DNA of 14,248 nt from Bacillota bacterium (GTDB taxonomy: Bacteria > Bacillota > Desulfotomaculia > Desulfotomaculales > JAJYZD01), in contig JAJYZD010000075.1 in the NCBI GenBank assembly GCA_021800315.1, forward strand, positions 1-14,248, read 5' to 3'. Position numbers and translations under genes: made by a program. The stretch's first letter is position 1; each line of letters starts with the position of its first letter. The notes under the pieces were generated by a model. The model saw only the letters and a program-made list of their open reading frames with translations. It was not told where the DNA came from and made no database searches. Positions 6,553-12,271 of this stretch are shown here, piece after piece.

Positions 6553-7194
6553 TCAGAATAAGGAGGCCAGGATGTCCCTCAGGACCCGGTCGATGGCCTG
6601 GTCGCCGTTGATGTCTTTCAGTACGCCCTGGGCCTGGTAGTAGTCAATGAGGGGCCGGGTCTGAGCCTCGTAGACATCAAGCCGGTTGCCAACCGAAACC
6701 TCGTTGTCGTCGCTACGCTGATAGAGTTCCCCGCCGCAGGCGTTACAGATCCCTTCCGACTGGGGAGGGTTGAACATAACGTGGTAGCTGGCTCCGCAGT
6801 TCCGGCACACCCGGCGGCCGGTCAGACGGGCCATCAGTCGCTCCCGCGGCACCGCCACGTTGATGACGGCGTCCAGTTTGATACCCAGGGCCGCCAGGGT
6901 TTCGTCCAGGGCACCGGCCTGGGGCAATGTACGCGGGAACCCGTCCAGCAGGAAGCCGACGCCGGTATCCGGCTTGCCCAGACGCTCTTTAACCATGCCC
7001 ACGACCACTTCGTCGGGAACCAGTCGGCCCTGGTCCATGTACTCCTTGGCCTTTTTACCCATCGCGGTGCCTTCGCTGATGGCGGCCCGGAACATGTCTC
7101 CGGTGGAGATATGGGGAATTTTGAGTTCTTTTACCAGGACTTCCGCCTGCGTTCCCTTTCCAGCCCCGGGTGGTCCCATGATCAGCAAATTCAA
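6553..7194 (-). CDS. adk: Adenylate kinase with a zinc-binding LID
   Basis: The 213-residue enzyme interconverts 2 ADP with ATP and AMP in the cytosol. It shows the P-loop GPPGAGKGT (7-15), the AMP-site segment HISTGDMFRAAI, DGFPRT (84-89), and a long LID with Cys130-x-x-Cys133 and Cys150-x-x-Cys153, the zinc site seen in many Gram-positive adenylate kinases. Length is normal. The TTG at 7194 is preceded by AGGAGGG seven bases away and gives the usual MNLLIMGPPGAGKGTQ start; the upstream ATG in frame would add 16 atypical residues and lies at the promoter -10. In most Firmicutes adk sits in the ribosomal-protein operon between secY and map, so this position at the head of a methyltransferase-phosphorylase operon is unusual and may be a second copy. 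Confidence 0.95.
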   Translation of the reverse strand: MNLLIMGPPGAGKGTQAEVLVKELKIPHISTGDMFRAAISEGTAMGKKAKEYMDQGRLVPDEVVVGMVKERLGKPDTGVGFLLDGFPRTLPQAGALDETLAALGIKLDAVINVAVPRERLMARLTGRRVCRNCGASYHVMFNPPQSEGICNACGGELYQRSDDNEVSVGNRLDVYEAQTRPLIDYYQAQGVLKDINGDQAIDRVLRDILASLF

Positions 7195-7240
7195 GAAACG
7201 TCCCTCCTGCTCCGCTAAGTTCTTTTTTACCCGTGGGGAC

Positions 7241-7269
7241 ATTATACCACGGGGATGTCCGAAGGTGAA
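7241..7269 (-). promoter_or_regulatory. Sigma-A promoter of the adk operon, with a dyad over the -10
   Basis: A perfect TATAAT (7241-7246) has TTCACC (7264-7269) 17 bases upstream, four of six matches to the -35. Transcription would start near 7234, about 40 bases before the TTG start. The inverted repeat CCCGTGG (7230-7236) and CCACGGG (7247-7253) brackets the -10 and could be a repressor site or a 5' stem. Confidence 0.55.
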
Positions 7270-7290
7270 TATGTATTTGGGAAAAAACGC

Positions 7291-7326
7291 ACAAATAAAA
7301 GGGAAGGACCGGCCCAGCGCCGGTCC
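7291..7326 (-). terminator. Intrinsic terminator of cassette A
   Basis: On the minus strand GGACCGGC and GCCGGTCC form a perfect 8-bp stem with a 5-base loop (7306-7326), followed by TTCCCTTTTATTT. It lies about 40 bases after the small gene of cassette A and separates it from the adk operon. Confidence 0.65.
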
Positions 7327-7368
7327 CCTGTTTGGGGAGAGCCTACGGCCCCCCTACTTTCGCCCGCC

Positions 7369-7593
7369 TCATCTGCGGTTGACGCTGATATTCCTGATAT
7401 CCCTCGATGTCAACGCCGCCTTGAGCATCGACAACTTGACCCTGGGGCTGTCGTAGGTTATGAGCAGGCGGTCCGGATAGAGCACTTCCACCCGGCTGAC
7501 GCCTGGGAATCCGGTCAGCTTGCTTTTCAGCCTTTCCCCTTCCTGCGGACTCAAAGACATGCCTGTTTTGAGCGTGACCATGGTGGGCACCAT
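7369..7593 (-). CDS. Small HMA-like protein without CxxC, cassette A
   Basis: The 74-residue protein (from the ATG at 7593) is the most diverged of three paralogues in this window. It shares their plan: a first strand (MVTLKTG), a helix after PQEGERLKSKL, the FPGVSRVEVLYPDRLLITYD hairpin, and a second helix (KLSMLKAALTSRDI). This beta-alpha-beta-beta-alpha order with L-x-x-x-PGV-x-x-V-x-V and YD is that of heavy-metal-associated (HMA) domains, but the metal-binding CxxC of the first loop is absent, and the protein has no cysteine. A likely ribosome site (AAGGGAG) is close to this ATG; a second ATG at 7581 is possible. It follows the cysteine-rich gene of cassette A after a 104-base gap with a hairpin. 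Its role is unknown. Confidence 0.65.
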   Translation of the reverse strand: MVPTMVTLKTGMSLSPQEGERLKSKLTGFPGVSRVEVLYPDRLLITYDSPRVKLSMLKAALTSRDIRNISVNRR

Positions 7594-7661
7594 TTCCACT
7601 CCCTTCCGTGTCGCACTCCCGTATCCGCGTCTACAACCCTGGCCGGTGGTCGTTGGTCTTT

Positions 7662-7689
7662 AAGGGAGCAGGCTTTCGCCTGCTCCCTT
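7662..7689 (-). other. Perfect 12-bp hairpin with a GAAA loop between the two genes of cassette A
   Basis: Arms AAGGGAGCAGGC and GCCTGCTCCCTT pair perfectly; the minus-strand loop is GAAA, a GNRA tetraloop. It lies eight bases after the stop of the cysteine-rich gene and no T-run follows. The plus-strand 10-mer GGGAGCAGGC recurs in the matching gap of cassette C (10062-10071). It may stabilise or process the upstream message and so set the ratio of the two proteins. Confidence 0.5.
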
Positions 7690-7697
7690 GGGCGGGG

Positions 7698-8270
7698 TCA
7701 AAACCCCGGCGGACAGTTACTGCACACCGTCGGGACGACGGGAGGGCACACCGGCGGGAAGGGGCTCGGCGTAACGCACATGGTCGGTGTGAGAACCGTG
7801 CCGACCACGGACAGGACCACGGGGAAGATCGACTTGATGACGAGGCACAGGTTGAAGGAGCAGCAGACCACATCGTCGATACAGATGCACGGACCGCAGC
7901 TGAAGGTGATGTCACAGACGGTCGAAGCTCCGTCCGGCGCGCAAAGGATGACCGTTTTGAAAAAGCTCGCCGTATTGGTGGACGTGCAGGTGATGGTTCC
8001 GGCCGAGTTGACGATGTTGACGGTGAGCGAGTACGAAACCAGGAATGTTACGTCATAAAAGCCGGCGGTGGTGCCGGCGGTCCTGGACACCTCGGTGCAG
8101 GATACGCTGGCCAGGGTGCAACTGGCCGTGCTGCCCGTACAACTGCAGACCGCTCCGGGTACTACGGGGGTAAAGGCCGAAATGGGCAGGCACACATCCT
8201 GGGACTCCGTCTGGAAACAAAAGTCTAATACCTGGGGCACTTCGATACAAATGGTCGGGTCACGATGCAT
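7698..8270 (-). CDS. Cysteine-rich putative spore-surface protein, cassette A
   Basis: This 190-residue protein has 20 cysteines, no signal peptide, no membrane helix and no tryptophan. It begins with CIEVPQVLDFCFQTE and DVCLP, continues as Thr/Ser/Val-rich beta strands with ASCTL and FLVSYSLTVNIV, then FFKTVILCAPDGA, CGPCICIDDVVCC and FNLCLVIKS, and ends in a Pro/Cys tail (FPPVCPPVVPTVCSNCPP). Two paralogues lie upstream. I do not recognise a named family with certainty; the strand pattern recalls Clostridia cysteine-rich coat-like proteins, perhaps distantly the SPOCS/DUF3794 fold. A disulfide-linked spore coat or exosporium layer is an inference that rests on composition and on the sigma-K-like promoter. 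The ATG at 8270 has GAGGAGGT ten bases upstream. Confidence 0.75.
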   Translation of the reverse strand: MHRDPTICIEVPQVLDFCFQTESQDVCLPISAFTPVVPGAVCSCTGSTASCTLASVSCTEVSRTAGTTAGFYDVTFLVSYSLTVNIVNSAGTITCTSTNTASFFKTVILCAPDGASTVCDITFSCGPCICIDDVVCCSFNLCLVIKSIFPVVLSVVGTVLTPTMCVTPSPFPPVCPPVVPTVCSNCPPGF

Positions 8271-8346
8271 GATCCAATATACCTCCTCTTTTTTGGCAAT
8301 CAGGCCGGTTATTTCCGGACCATGGAATTAACTACGCGGGTTAAAA

Positions 8347-8377
8347 TATCCTATGTCTATTGCCTGATCTTGGTGAA
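8347..8377 (-). promoter_or_regulatory. Sigma-K/sigma-E-like promoter of cassette A
   Basis: TTCACC (8372-8377), 16 bases, then CATAGGATA (8347-8355) on the minus strand. The sigma-K consensus is AC, about 17 bases, CATANNNTA. GGCAA in the spacer is shared with cassettes B and C. The leader to the ATG is about 70 bases. The rest of the gap 8378-8573 shows no gene. Confidence 0.6.
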
Positions 8378-8573
8378 ACCGGTCTGGAGTTTTATTCTTA
8401 AGGCACGGCTTTCAACGGATGATCTGGCAGAATTTGCATGACAATCATTGATTTGGATGATACATGATAAAGTTACATGAATTAGACAGTTTTACGCTTA
8501 ATGTCACTTATGAGCTTGTCCGCACCGCCGTTATGAAGCCCGGCGCCTCCCTCCAACCGGGTGGGGGCGCGGG

Positions 8574-8602
8574 AAAAGGCCGGCGCGTGGATTCGCCGGC
8601 CT
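8574..8602 (-). terminator. Intrinsic terminator of cassette B
   Basis: On the minus strand GGCCGGCG (8594-8601) and CGCCGGCC (8578-8585) pair around an 8-base loop and are followed by TTTT. It lies about 55 bases after the small gene of cassette B and before the cassette A promoter. Confidence 0.6.
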
Positions 8603-8656
8603 CGTGTCGGGGGCATCCGCCCCTTGTTTCCTTTGGGGTTGCAGGAGGGAGCCGGT

Positions 8657-8851
8657 TCAGCGGCCGTAGGCCCTGATGGCCGTCATCAGCCGTCCGGCCC
8701 CGGTCTCCCGCCGGTCGTAATGCACTTCCACCCGGTCCGGCCGGGTGACGACCCGCTTTACGCCCGGCATGACGGCGAGCGACCGGCGGAGCGTTTCCCC
8801 GCCCGGTCCCTTCAGCGCCGCAGCGGTGTTGAGTGTAACCTTGGTGACCAT
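8657..8851 (-). CDS. Small HMA-like protein without CxxC, cassette B
   Basis: The 64-residue protein begins MVTKVTLNTAAALKGPGGE and continues with a helix (TLRRSLAVMPGVKRV), a beta hairpin (RVVTRPDRVEVHYD) and a last helix (GAGRLMTAIRAYG). The order and the PGV, VEVHYD and I-x-A-x-G positions match HMA ferredoxin-like domains, but the CxxC loop is replaced by AALKGPGGE and no cysteine is present. It is closest to the cassette C copy (shared GGE-x-LR-x-SL, RVEVYYD-like, LMT-x-IRA). AGGGGGT lies 13 bases before the ATG, a rather long spacing. It follows the cassette B cysteine-rich gene by 60 bases and is probably co-transcribed. Function unknown. Confidence 0.75.
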   Translation of the reverse strand: MVTKVTLNTAAALKGPGGETLRRSLAVMPGVKRVVTRPDRVEVHYDRRETGAGRLMTAIRAYGR

Positions 8852-8911
8852 ATGCGTCGATACTACCCCCTATGCGTAGAATTAGCGGCTGCCCCCGTGC
8901 GCCGGCGACGT

Positions 8912-9463
8912 TTATACCGGCGGACAATTGACACATATCGTCGGGACGACGGGCGGGCAGACCGGCGGGAAGGGACTGACCTGGGTGCAGAGCGTCGGGG
9001 TGAGAACGGTGCCGACCACGGACAGGACTACCGGAAAGACCGACTTGATAACCAGACACAGGTTGAACGTGCAGCAGACCACGTCGTCGATGCAGATGCA
9101 GGGACCGCAACCGGTGGTTATGTCGCATATCGTGGTGGCCCCGTCGGGCGCGCAGAGGGTGACGGTCTTGAAGAAGCTGGTCGAGTTGGTCGTGGAAAAA
9201 GTGGCGCCGGTCGTGCTCGTGACGGTGACGAGTTGGGTTACCGAGACCAGGAACGTGACGTTGAAGAAGCCGGGGGTGGTGGATGCGACGCGGGAAACCT
9301 CGCTGCAGGTCGCGCTGGTAAGGGTGCAGGAAGCCACCGCGCCGGTGGGACACGCCGTTATCGCCGGTGTGAACACCGCCAGCGGGAGACATACGTCGAA
9401 CGGCTCCGTTTGGAAACAGAAGTCCAGTACCTGGGGCACTTCAATGCAGATGGGGTCGGGCAT
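8912..9463 (-). CDS. Cysteine-rich putative spore-surface protein, cassette B
   Basis: This 183-residue paralogue has 18 cysteines. It keeps the framing motifs PICIEVPQVLDFCFQTE, DVCLP, ASCTL, FLVS, FFKTVTLCAPDGA, CGPCICIDDVVCC, FNLCLVIKS and the Pro/Cys tail, while the central region (TQLVTVTSTTGATFSTTN) differs from copies A and C. The frame is open up to 9541, but the promoter -10 lies at that point, and GAGGAGGG ten bases before the ATG at 9463 marks the real start. There is no signal peptide, so any delivery to the spore surface would be by self-assembly in the mother cell. Role inferred as for copy A. Confidence 0.75.
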   Translation of the reverse strand: MPDPICIEVPQVLDFCFQTEPFDVCLPLAVFTPAITACPTGAVASCTLTSATCSEVSRVASTTPGFFNVTFLVSVTQLVTVTSTTGATFSTTNSTSFFKTVTLCAPDGATTICDITTGCGPCICIDDVVCCTFNLCLVIKSVFPVVLSVVGTVLTPTLCTQVSPFPPVCPPVVPTICVNCPPV

Positions 9464-9540
9464 AACTTTGTTTCCCTCCTCGTTTGGGCGATATACCCGG
9501 GGCAGGCCGGTGCGAACCTTTCGCTCCTCCCTGGTTGGCA

Positions 9541-9571
9541 TATTGTATGTAGTTTGCCTTTTTTTGGTGAT
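9541..9571 (-). promoter_or_regulatory. Sigma-K/sigma-E-like promoter of cassette B
   Basis: ATCACC (9566-9571), 16 bases including GGCAA, then CATACAATA (9541-9549) on the minus strand. Spacing is identical to cassettes A and C. The leader to the ATG at 9463 is about 70 bases. Confidence 0.6.
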
Positions 9572-9626
9572 AGCTCAAGAAACATTTGTAACCATTGTCT
9601 TATAAAGGATTAACGCGGACCGGCGC

Positions 9627-9651
9627 AAAAAAACCGGCGCCAAGCGCCGGT
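9627..9651 (-). terminator. Intrinsic terminator of cassette C
   Basis: On the minus strand ACCGGCGC, loop TTG, GCGCCGGT, then a run of seven T: a textbook terminator. It lies about 145 bases after the small gene of cassette C and about 55 bases upstream of the cassette B promoter. The stretch 9652-9796 between holds no gene I can support, only a GGGGCG/CGCCCC hairpin. Confidence 0.8.
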
Positions 9652-9796
9652 AACACGACCAAGCCCGGTCCCCCTGTTTCCTTCCCCCGCCCGGGCCACA
9701 CGAAAGCCGCCCGCCACCCGCTCCCGTTGCCCCCCCCGGCCTTTTTTCTATCCGGAAACGGGTCGATAGGGGCGACCGCCCCTACTCACCACGACA

Positions 9797-10012
9797 TCAT
9801 TTATTAAACCCCGTCCTCAGCCCGTGGGCCCGTATGACCGTCATCAGACTGCCGGCCCTGGCCTCGGTCCCGTCGTAATACACTTCCACCCGGCCGGAGC
9901 GGGCAAAGTTCACCTGTTTGACCCCGGGTAGCGCCAGGAGCGACTTTCTGAGCCTCTCCCCGCCGCTCGGGTCGAGGGGTTGCGTGATATTGACCGCTAT
10001 TTTGTTAAGCAT
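9797..10012 (-). CDS. Small HMA-like protein without CxxC, cassette C
   Basis: The 71-residue protein has strand MLNKIAVNITQ, helix GGERLRKSLLALPGV, hairpin KQVNFARSGRVEVYYD and helix GSLMTVIRAHGL. It is the best match of the three to the HMA pattern (L-x-x-LPGV-x-x-V, V-x-YD, I-x-x-x-G), yet the loop that should hold GMTCxxC reads TQPLDPSGGE and there is no cysteine. Metal binding by the canonical route is therefore unlikely; a protein-protein adaptor is possible. GGAGGT lies 14 bases before the ATG. It follows its cysteine-rich partner by 106 bases. Function unknown. Confidence 0.75.
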   Translation of the reverse strand: MLNKIAVNITQPLDPSGGERLRKSLLALPGVKQVNFARSGRVEVYYDGTEARAGSLMTVIRAHGLRTGFNK

Positions 10013-10061
10013 GGTAATACTGCACTACCTCCATGGATCTGGCATTTACATTCCGCGTGAG

Positions 10062-10096
10062 GGGAGCAGGCTGCCCGGGCAGCCGGACAGCCTGGC
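10062..10096 (-). other. Hairpin between the two genes of cassette C
   Basis: A perfect palindrome GGCTGCCCGGGCAGCC (10069-10084) can fold as a 6-bp stem. An alternative larger stem pairs GAGCAGGCTG with CAGCCTGGCTC. The 10-mer GGGAGCAGGC is shared with the cassette A intergenic hairpin. No T-run follows; cassette B lacks it. Confidence 0.4.
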
Positions 10097-10118
10097 TCTC
10101 TTGCGCCGGACCCGGGCT

Positions 10119-10676
10119 TTACACCGGCGGGCAGTTGCTGCACACCGTCGGAACGACGGGCGGGCAGACCGGCGGGAACGGGAACGGCGTGACGCACACG
10201 GTCGGGGTCAGAACGGTGCCGGTAACGCTCAGGACGATCGGGAATATCGACTTGATGACCAGACACAGGTTGAAGGAGCAGCAGACCACGTCGTCGATAC
10301 AGATGCAGGGGCCGCAGCCGAAGGTAAGCTCGCAGGCCGTGATCGCTCCGTCCGGCGCGCAGAGGGTGACCGTCTTGAAGAAACTGGCCGTATTGGTGGA
10401 ATGGGCGATGATGGTACCGACCGAATTGACGATATTGATGGTGAGCGCGTAGGAAACCAGGAACGTCACGTCAAAGAAACCGGTTGGCGCTGAGACGCTG
10501 GCGACGCGGGTGACCTCGGTGCAACTCACGCTGGTGAGCGTGCAGGAAGCCGTGTTACCGGTGCAGGTCAAAAGGGTCGGTACCGCAAGCGTAAACGCTG
10601 AAAGAGGAAGACATACATCCTGGGATTCCGTCTGGAAACAAAAGTCTAATACCTGGTTGACTTCAATGCACGGCAT
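10119..10676 (-). CDS. Cysteine-rich putative spore-surface protein, cassette C
   Basis: This 185-residue paralogue with 18 cysteines starts MPCIEVNQVLDFCFQTE and keeps the DVCLP, ASCTL, FLVSYALTINIVNS, FFKTVTLCAPDGA, CGPCICIDDVVCC, FNLCLVIKS and Pro/Cys-tail motifs. It is clearly closest to copy A, sharing SQDVCLP, SVSCTEV, NIVNS and STNTASFFKTV, and even synonymous sites near the 5' end. The ATG at 10676 has AAGGAGGT ten bases upstream; the longer open frame to 10733 is not needed. It is the first gene of the three-cassette array and has its own sigma-K-like promoter. Role inferred as for copy A. Confidence 0.75.
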   Translation of the reverse strand: MPCIEVNQVLDFCFQTESQDVCLPLSAFTLAVPTLLTCTGNTASCTLTSVSCTEVTRVASVSAPTGFFDVTFLVSYALTINIVNSVGTIIAHSTNTASFFKTVTLCAPDGAITACELTFGCGPCICIDDVVCCSFNLCLVIKSIFPIVLSVTGTVLTPTVCVTPFPFPPVCPPVVPTVCSNCPPV

Positions 10677-10757
10677 GGGTGATTTTACCTCCTTATTTTC
10701 CACAAGCGACCCGCCGGCTACCGGTTCAAGCAATCCCTCATTTACCTGGGGTTAGAA

Positions 10758-10788
10758 TATTCTATGTGTATTGCCTTATCTTGGTGAA
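10758..10788 (-). promoter_or_regulatory. Sigma-K/sigma-E-like promoter of cassette C
   Basis: TTCACC (10783-10788), 16 bases including GGCAA, then CATAGAATA (10758-10766) on the minus strand. It is nearly identical to the cassette A promoter, and similarity extends a few bases on both sides. The gap 10789-10949 holds no gene; it contains an ATAATGGTAGGTATTAT partial inverted repeat. Confidence 0.6.
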
Positions 10789-10949
10789 GACAGCAATGTG
10801 GTGGTAATATAAACCTATAATGGTAGGTATTATAACGCGTTCCCTGCTGACGGGAATACAGGCGAAACTTATGAGTACCGGTCGTTAATAACATAAATTC
10901 CCATCAACCCGGTGTCCGGGTACATCAATGTCACGGCCGCTTGGCGCGG

Positions 10950-10978
10950 CACAACCGGCCATCCCCATGCGTAGAATA
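10950..10978 (+). promoter_or_regulatory. Weak sigma-K/E-like promoter for the divergent gene
   Basis: CACA (10950-10953), 16 bases, then CGTAGAATA (10970-10978) copies the geometry of the three cassette promoters on the opposite strand, with G for A at one conserved -10 position. The start codon lies about 20 bases after the predicted transcript start. Confidence 0.3.
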
Positions 10979-11006
10979 TACCAGCTTGAACAGGCAGGTG
11001 ATAATC

Positions 11007-12137
11007 GTGGATGAAATCACGGTGGTATGGGGGCTCGACACCCTCTGCCACCTCCCGGACGGCGAGGGCGAAAAGGCCTGCCGGGTTGCCGGGGAACTGG
11101 GCCATTCCTGCCACCGGTCGGCAAACGAAGGTGTGCTGCAGGTCAATTCCCCTTTCAGCGGCCGGCAGGTAGCCGTGATTGTGGAAAGCGAAGGATCCGG
11201 GGCCGCCCCCGTCTTGGGCGGAGCCCTGCAGGAACTCCTTTCGGCCTCCCTGGCCAGGGTTAACCTGGTACGCACGGTCGGACACCCGGCCGCGCTTCCA
11301 CTCGGTGGCCACTTGCTGTTATGGCTGGCGGACGCCGCGCGAGAGACCCCCCTGGTCATAATCCCGGGAAAGTATCCGGGAAGTACCCGTCTGGCTTCCC
11401 TGTTGAACGAGGAACTATCCTCGGCGGCCAGGTTGACCCCGGGTACGGAAATTCTTTTCATCGAGGGGTCCCGCCGCCCCTTGCCGGCGACCCTGCCCGC
11501 GGTTCTCATCGAATGCCCGCCGGCTGAAGATCCGGCGATAGGCCATTGGGCCTCCGGATTGAAGCAGGGGTTGGCCCGGCATTTCAGCGGCGAAGGCACC
11601 AGCCTGTCTTCCTGCGGCTTGGCCGGCACCCAAAACGGCCCCGGGAGGGCGGTCCAGGTCTTCTGGGAAAAGCTCAGGGAAGCGGTGCCCCAGGCCCGTT
11701 TGAACCCCGCGGGCAGGGCCGTGTTCAATCTTACAGACGACCGGCCGCAGCCCCCTCCCTCCCCCGCCTTTCAGGCCGCTCCGGTGACGACGGCCGGCGA
11801 CAGCCAGCCGACGGCGATCATAAGGCCGTCCAGGATCGGGATGGGGCAACTCCTGGGCCGGCCGGGAGGTATGCTGCCACCGTCAATGACCCCTGGGCTC
11901 CGGCATCCCGCCCTCCCTGGCCTGGCGGGTGTCCAGCCGCCGCGGCCGCCGCTGGTGCCTCCGGCTTACGCTTACCCGTCCTCCCCGTACCCGGTGACCT
12001 ACGCCCCCTTCCAGCGGCCGTTCGGCGGCCTGCCCCAGCAGGAGAGCGTGCCGTTTACCCGGCACCAGACCACCGTAACCCAGGACCAAAACCGGCGTTC
12101 CGGCGAAGAACCGCCCTGCGATTCACCCCTGCGCTGA
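11007..12137 (+). CDS. Uncharacterised protein with Pro/Tyr-rich tail; possibly sporulation-related, weakly amidase-like
   Basis: The 376-residue protein starts at GTG (11007), preceded by AGGTG; the open frame back to a TTG at 10941 overlaps the possible promoter. Residues 1 to about 190 look globular: VAVIVESEG, a helix GGALQELLSASLARVNLVRT, LGGHLLLWLADAARETPLVIIPGKY, TEILFIEGSRR and PAVLIECPPAEDPAIGHWASGLKQGL. The last segment resembles the PAVLVE region of N-acetylmuramoyl-L-alanine amidases (Amidase_3), but the zinc ligands (DPGHGG, SIHAN) are not seen, so it is a degenerate or unrelated fold. From about residue 245 the chain is Pro-rich and disordered, with PPAYAYPSSPYPVTYAPF. No signal peptide is visible. 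It diverges from the spore-surface-like array, hence the tentative sporulation link. The real function is unknown. Confidence 0.6.
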   Translation: MDEITVVWGLDTLCHLPDGEGEKACRVAGELGHSCHRSANEGVLQVNSPFSGRQVAVIVESEGSGAAPVLGGALQELLSASLARVNLVRTVGHPAALPLGGHLLLWLADAARETPLVIIPGKYPGSTRLASLLNEELSSAARLTPGTEILFIEGSRRPLPATLPAVLIECPPAEDPAIGHWASGLKQGLARHFSGEGTSLSSCGLAGTQNGPGRAVQVFWEKLREAVPQARLNPAGRAVFNLTDDRPQPPPSPAFQAAPVTTAGDSQPTAIIRPSRIGMGQLLGRPGGMLPPSMTPGLRHPALPGLAGVQPPRPPLVPPAYAYPSSPYPVTYAPFQRPFGGLPQQESVPFTRHQTTVTQDQNRRSGEEPPCDSPLR

Positions 12138-12211
12138 ATGAAACCCGTAGAACCCGGCAGGATGCCGCTGGCTTACAAAAAATACACGCCGCTTAGGTGA
12201 AAACCATGCGC

Positions 12212-12244
12212 AACGGCGGGCCCGCTTAACTGCGGCCCGCCGTT
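12212..12244. terminator. Shared hairpin between convergent genes
   Basis: AACGGCGGGC (12212-12221) and GCCCGCCGTT (12235-12244) form a perfect 10-bp stem, between the plus-strand gene ending at 12137 and the minus-strand CAP gene ending at 12272. T-tracts are short on both sides (TTTACC on plus; GGTTTTCACC a little further on minus), so it may serve both directions weakly. Confidence 0.5.
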
Positions 12245-12271
12245 TACCGAATCGTCCCCGGCCTATGTTTG

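Noticed and set aside
8508..9392. 294-residue open frame on the minus strand
   Set aside because: It runs in another frame through the cassette B genes and terminator; the His/Arg-rich translation is a shadow of the cysteine-rich gene.
8561..9613. 350-residue plus-strand frame opposite cassette B
   Set aside because: Antisense to two well-supported genes; repetitive Arg/Gly/Asp-rich translation without a ribosome site. Similar frames opposite cassettes A and C are explained by paralogy of the true genes.
10931..11728. 265-residue minus-strand frame
   Set aside because: Antisense to the plus-strand gene at 11007, with no ribosome site or recognisable motif.
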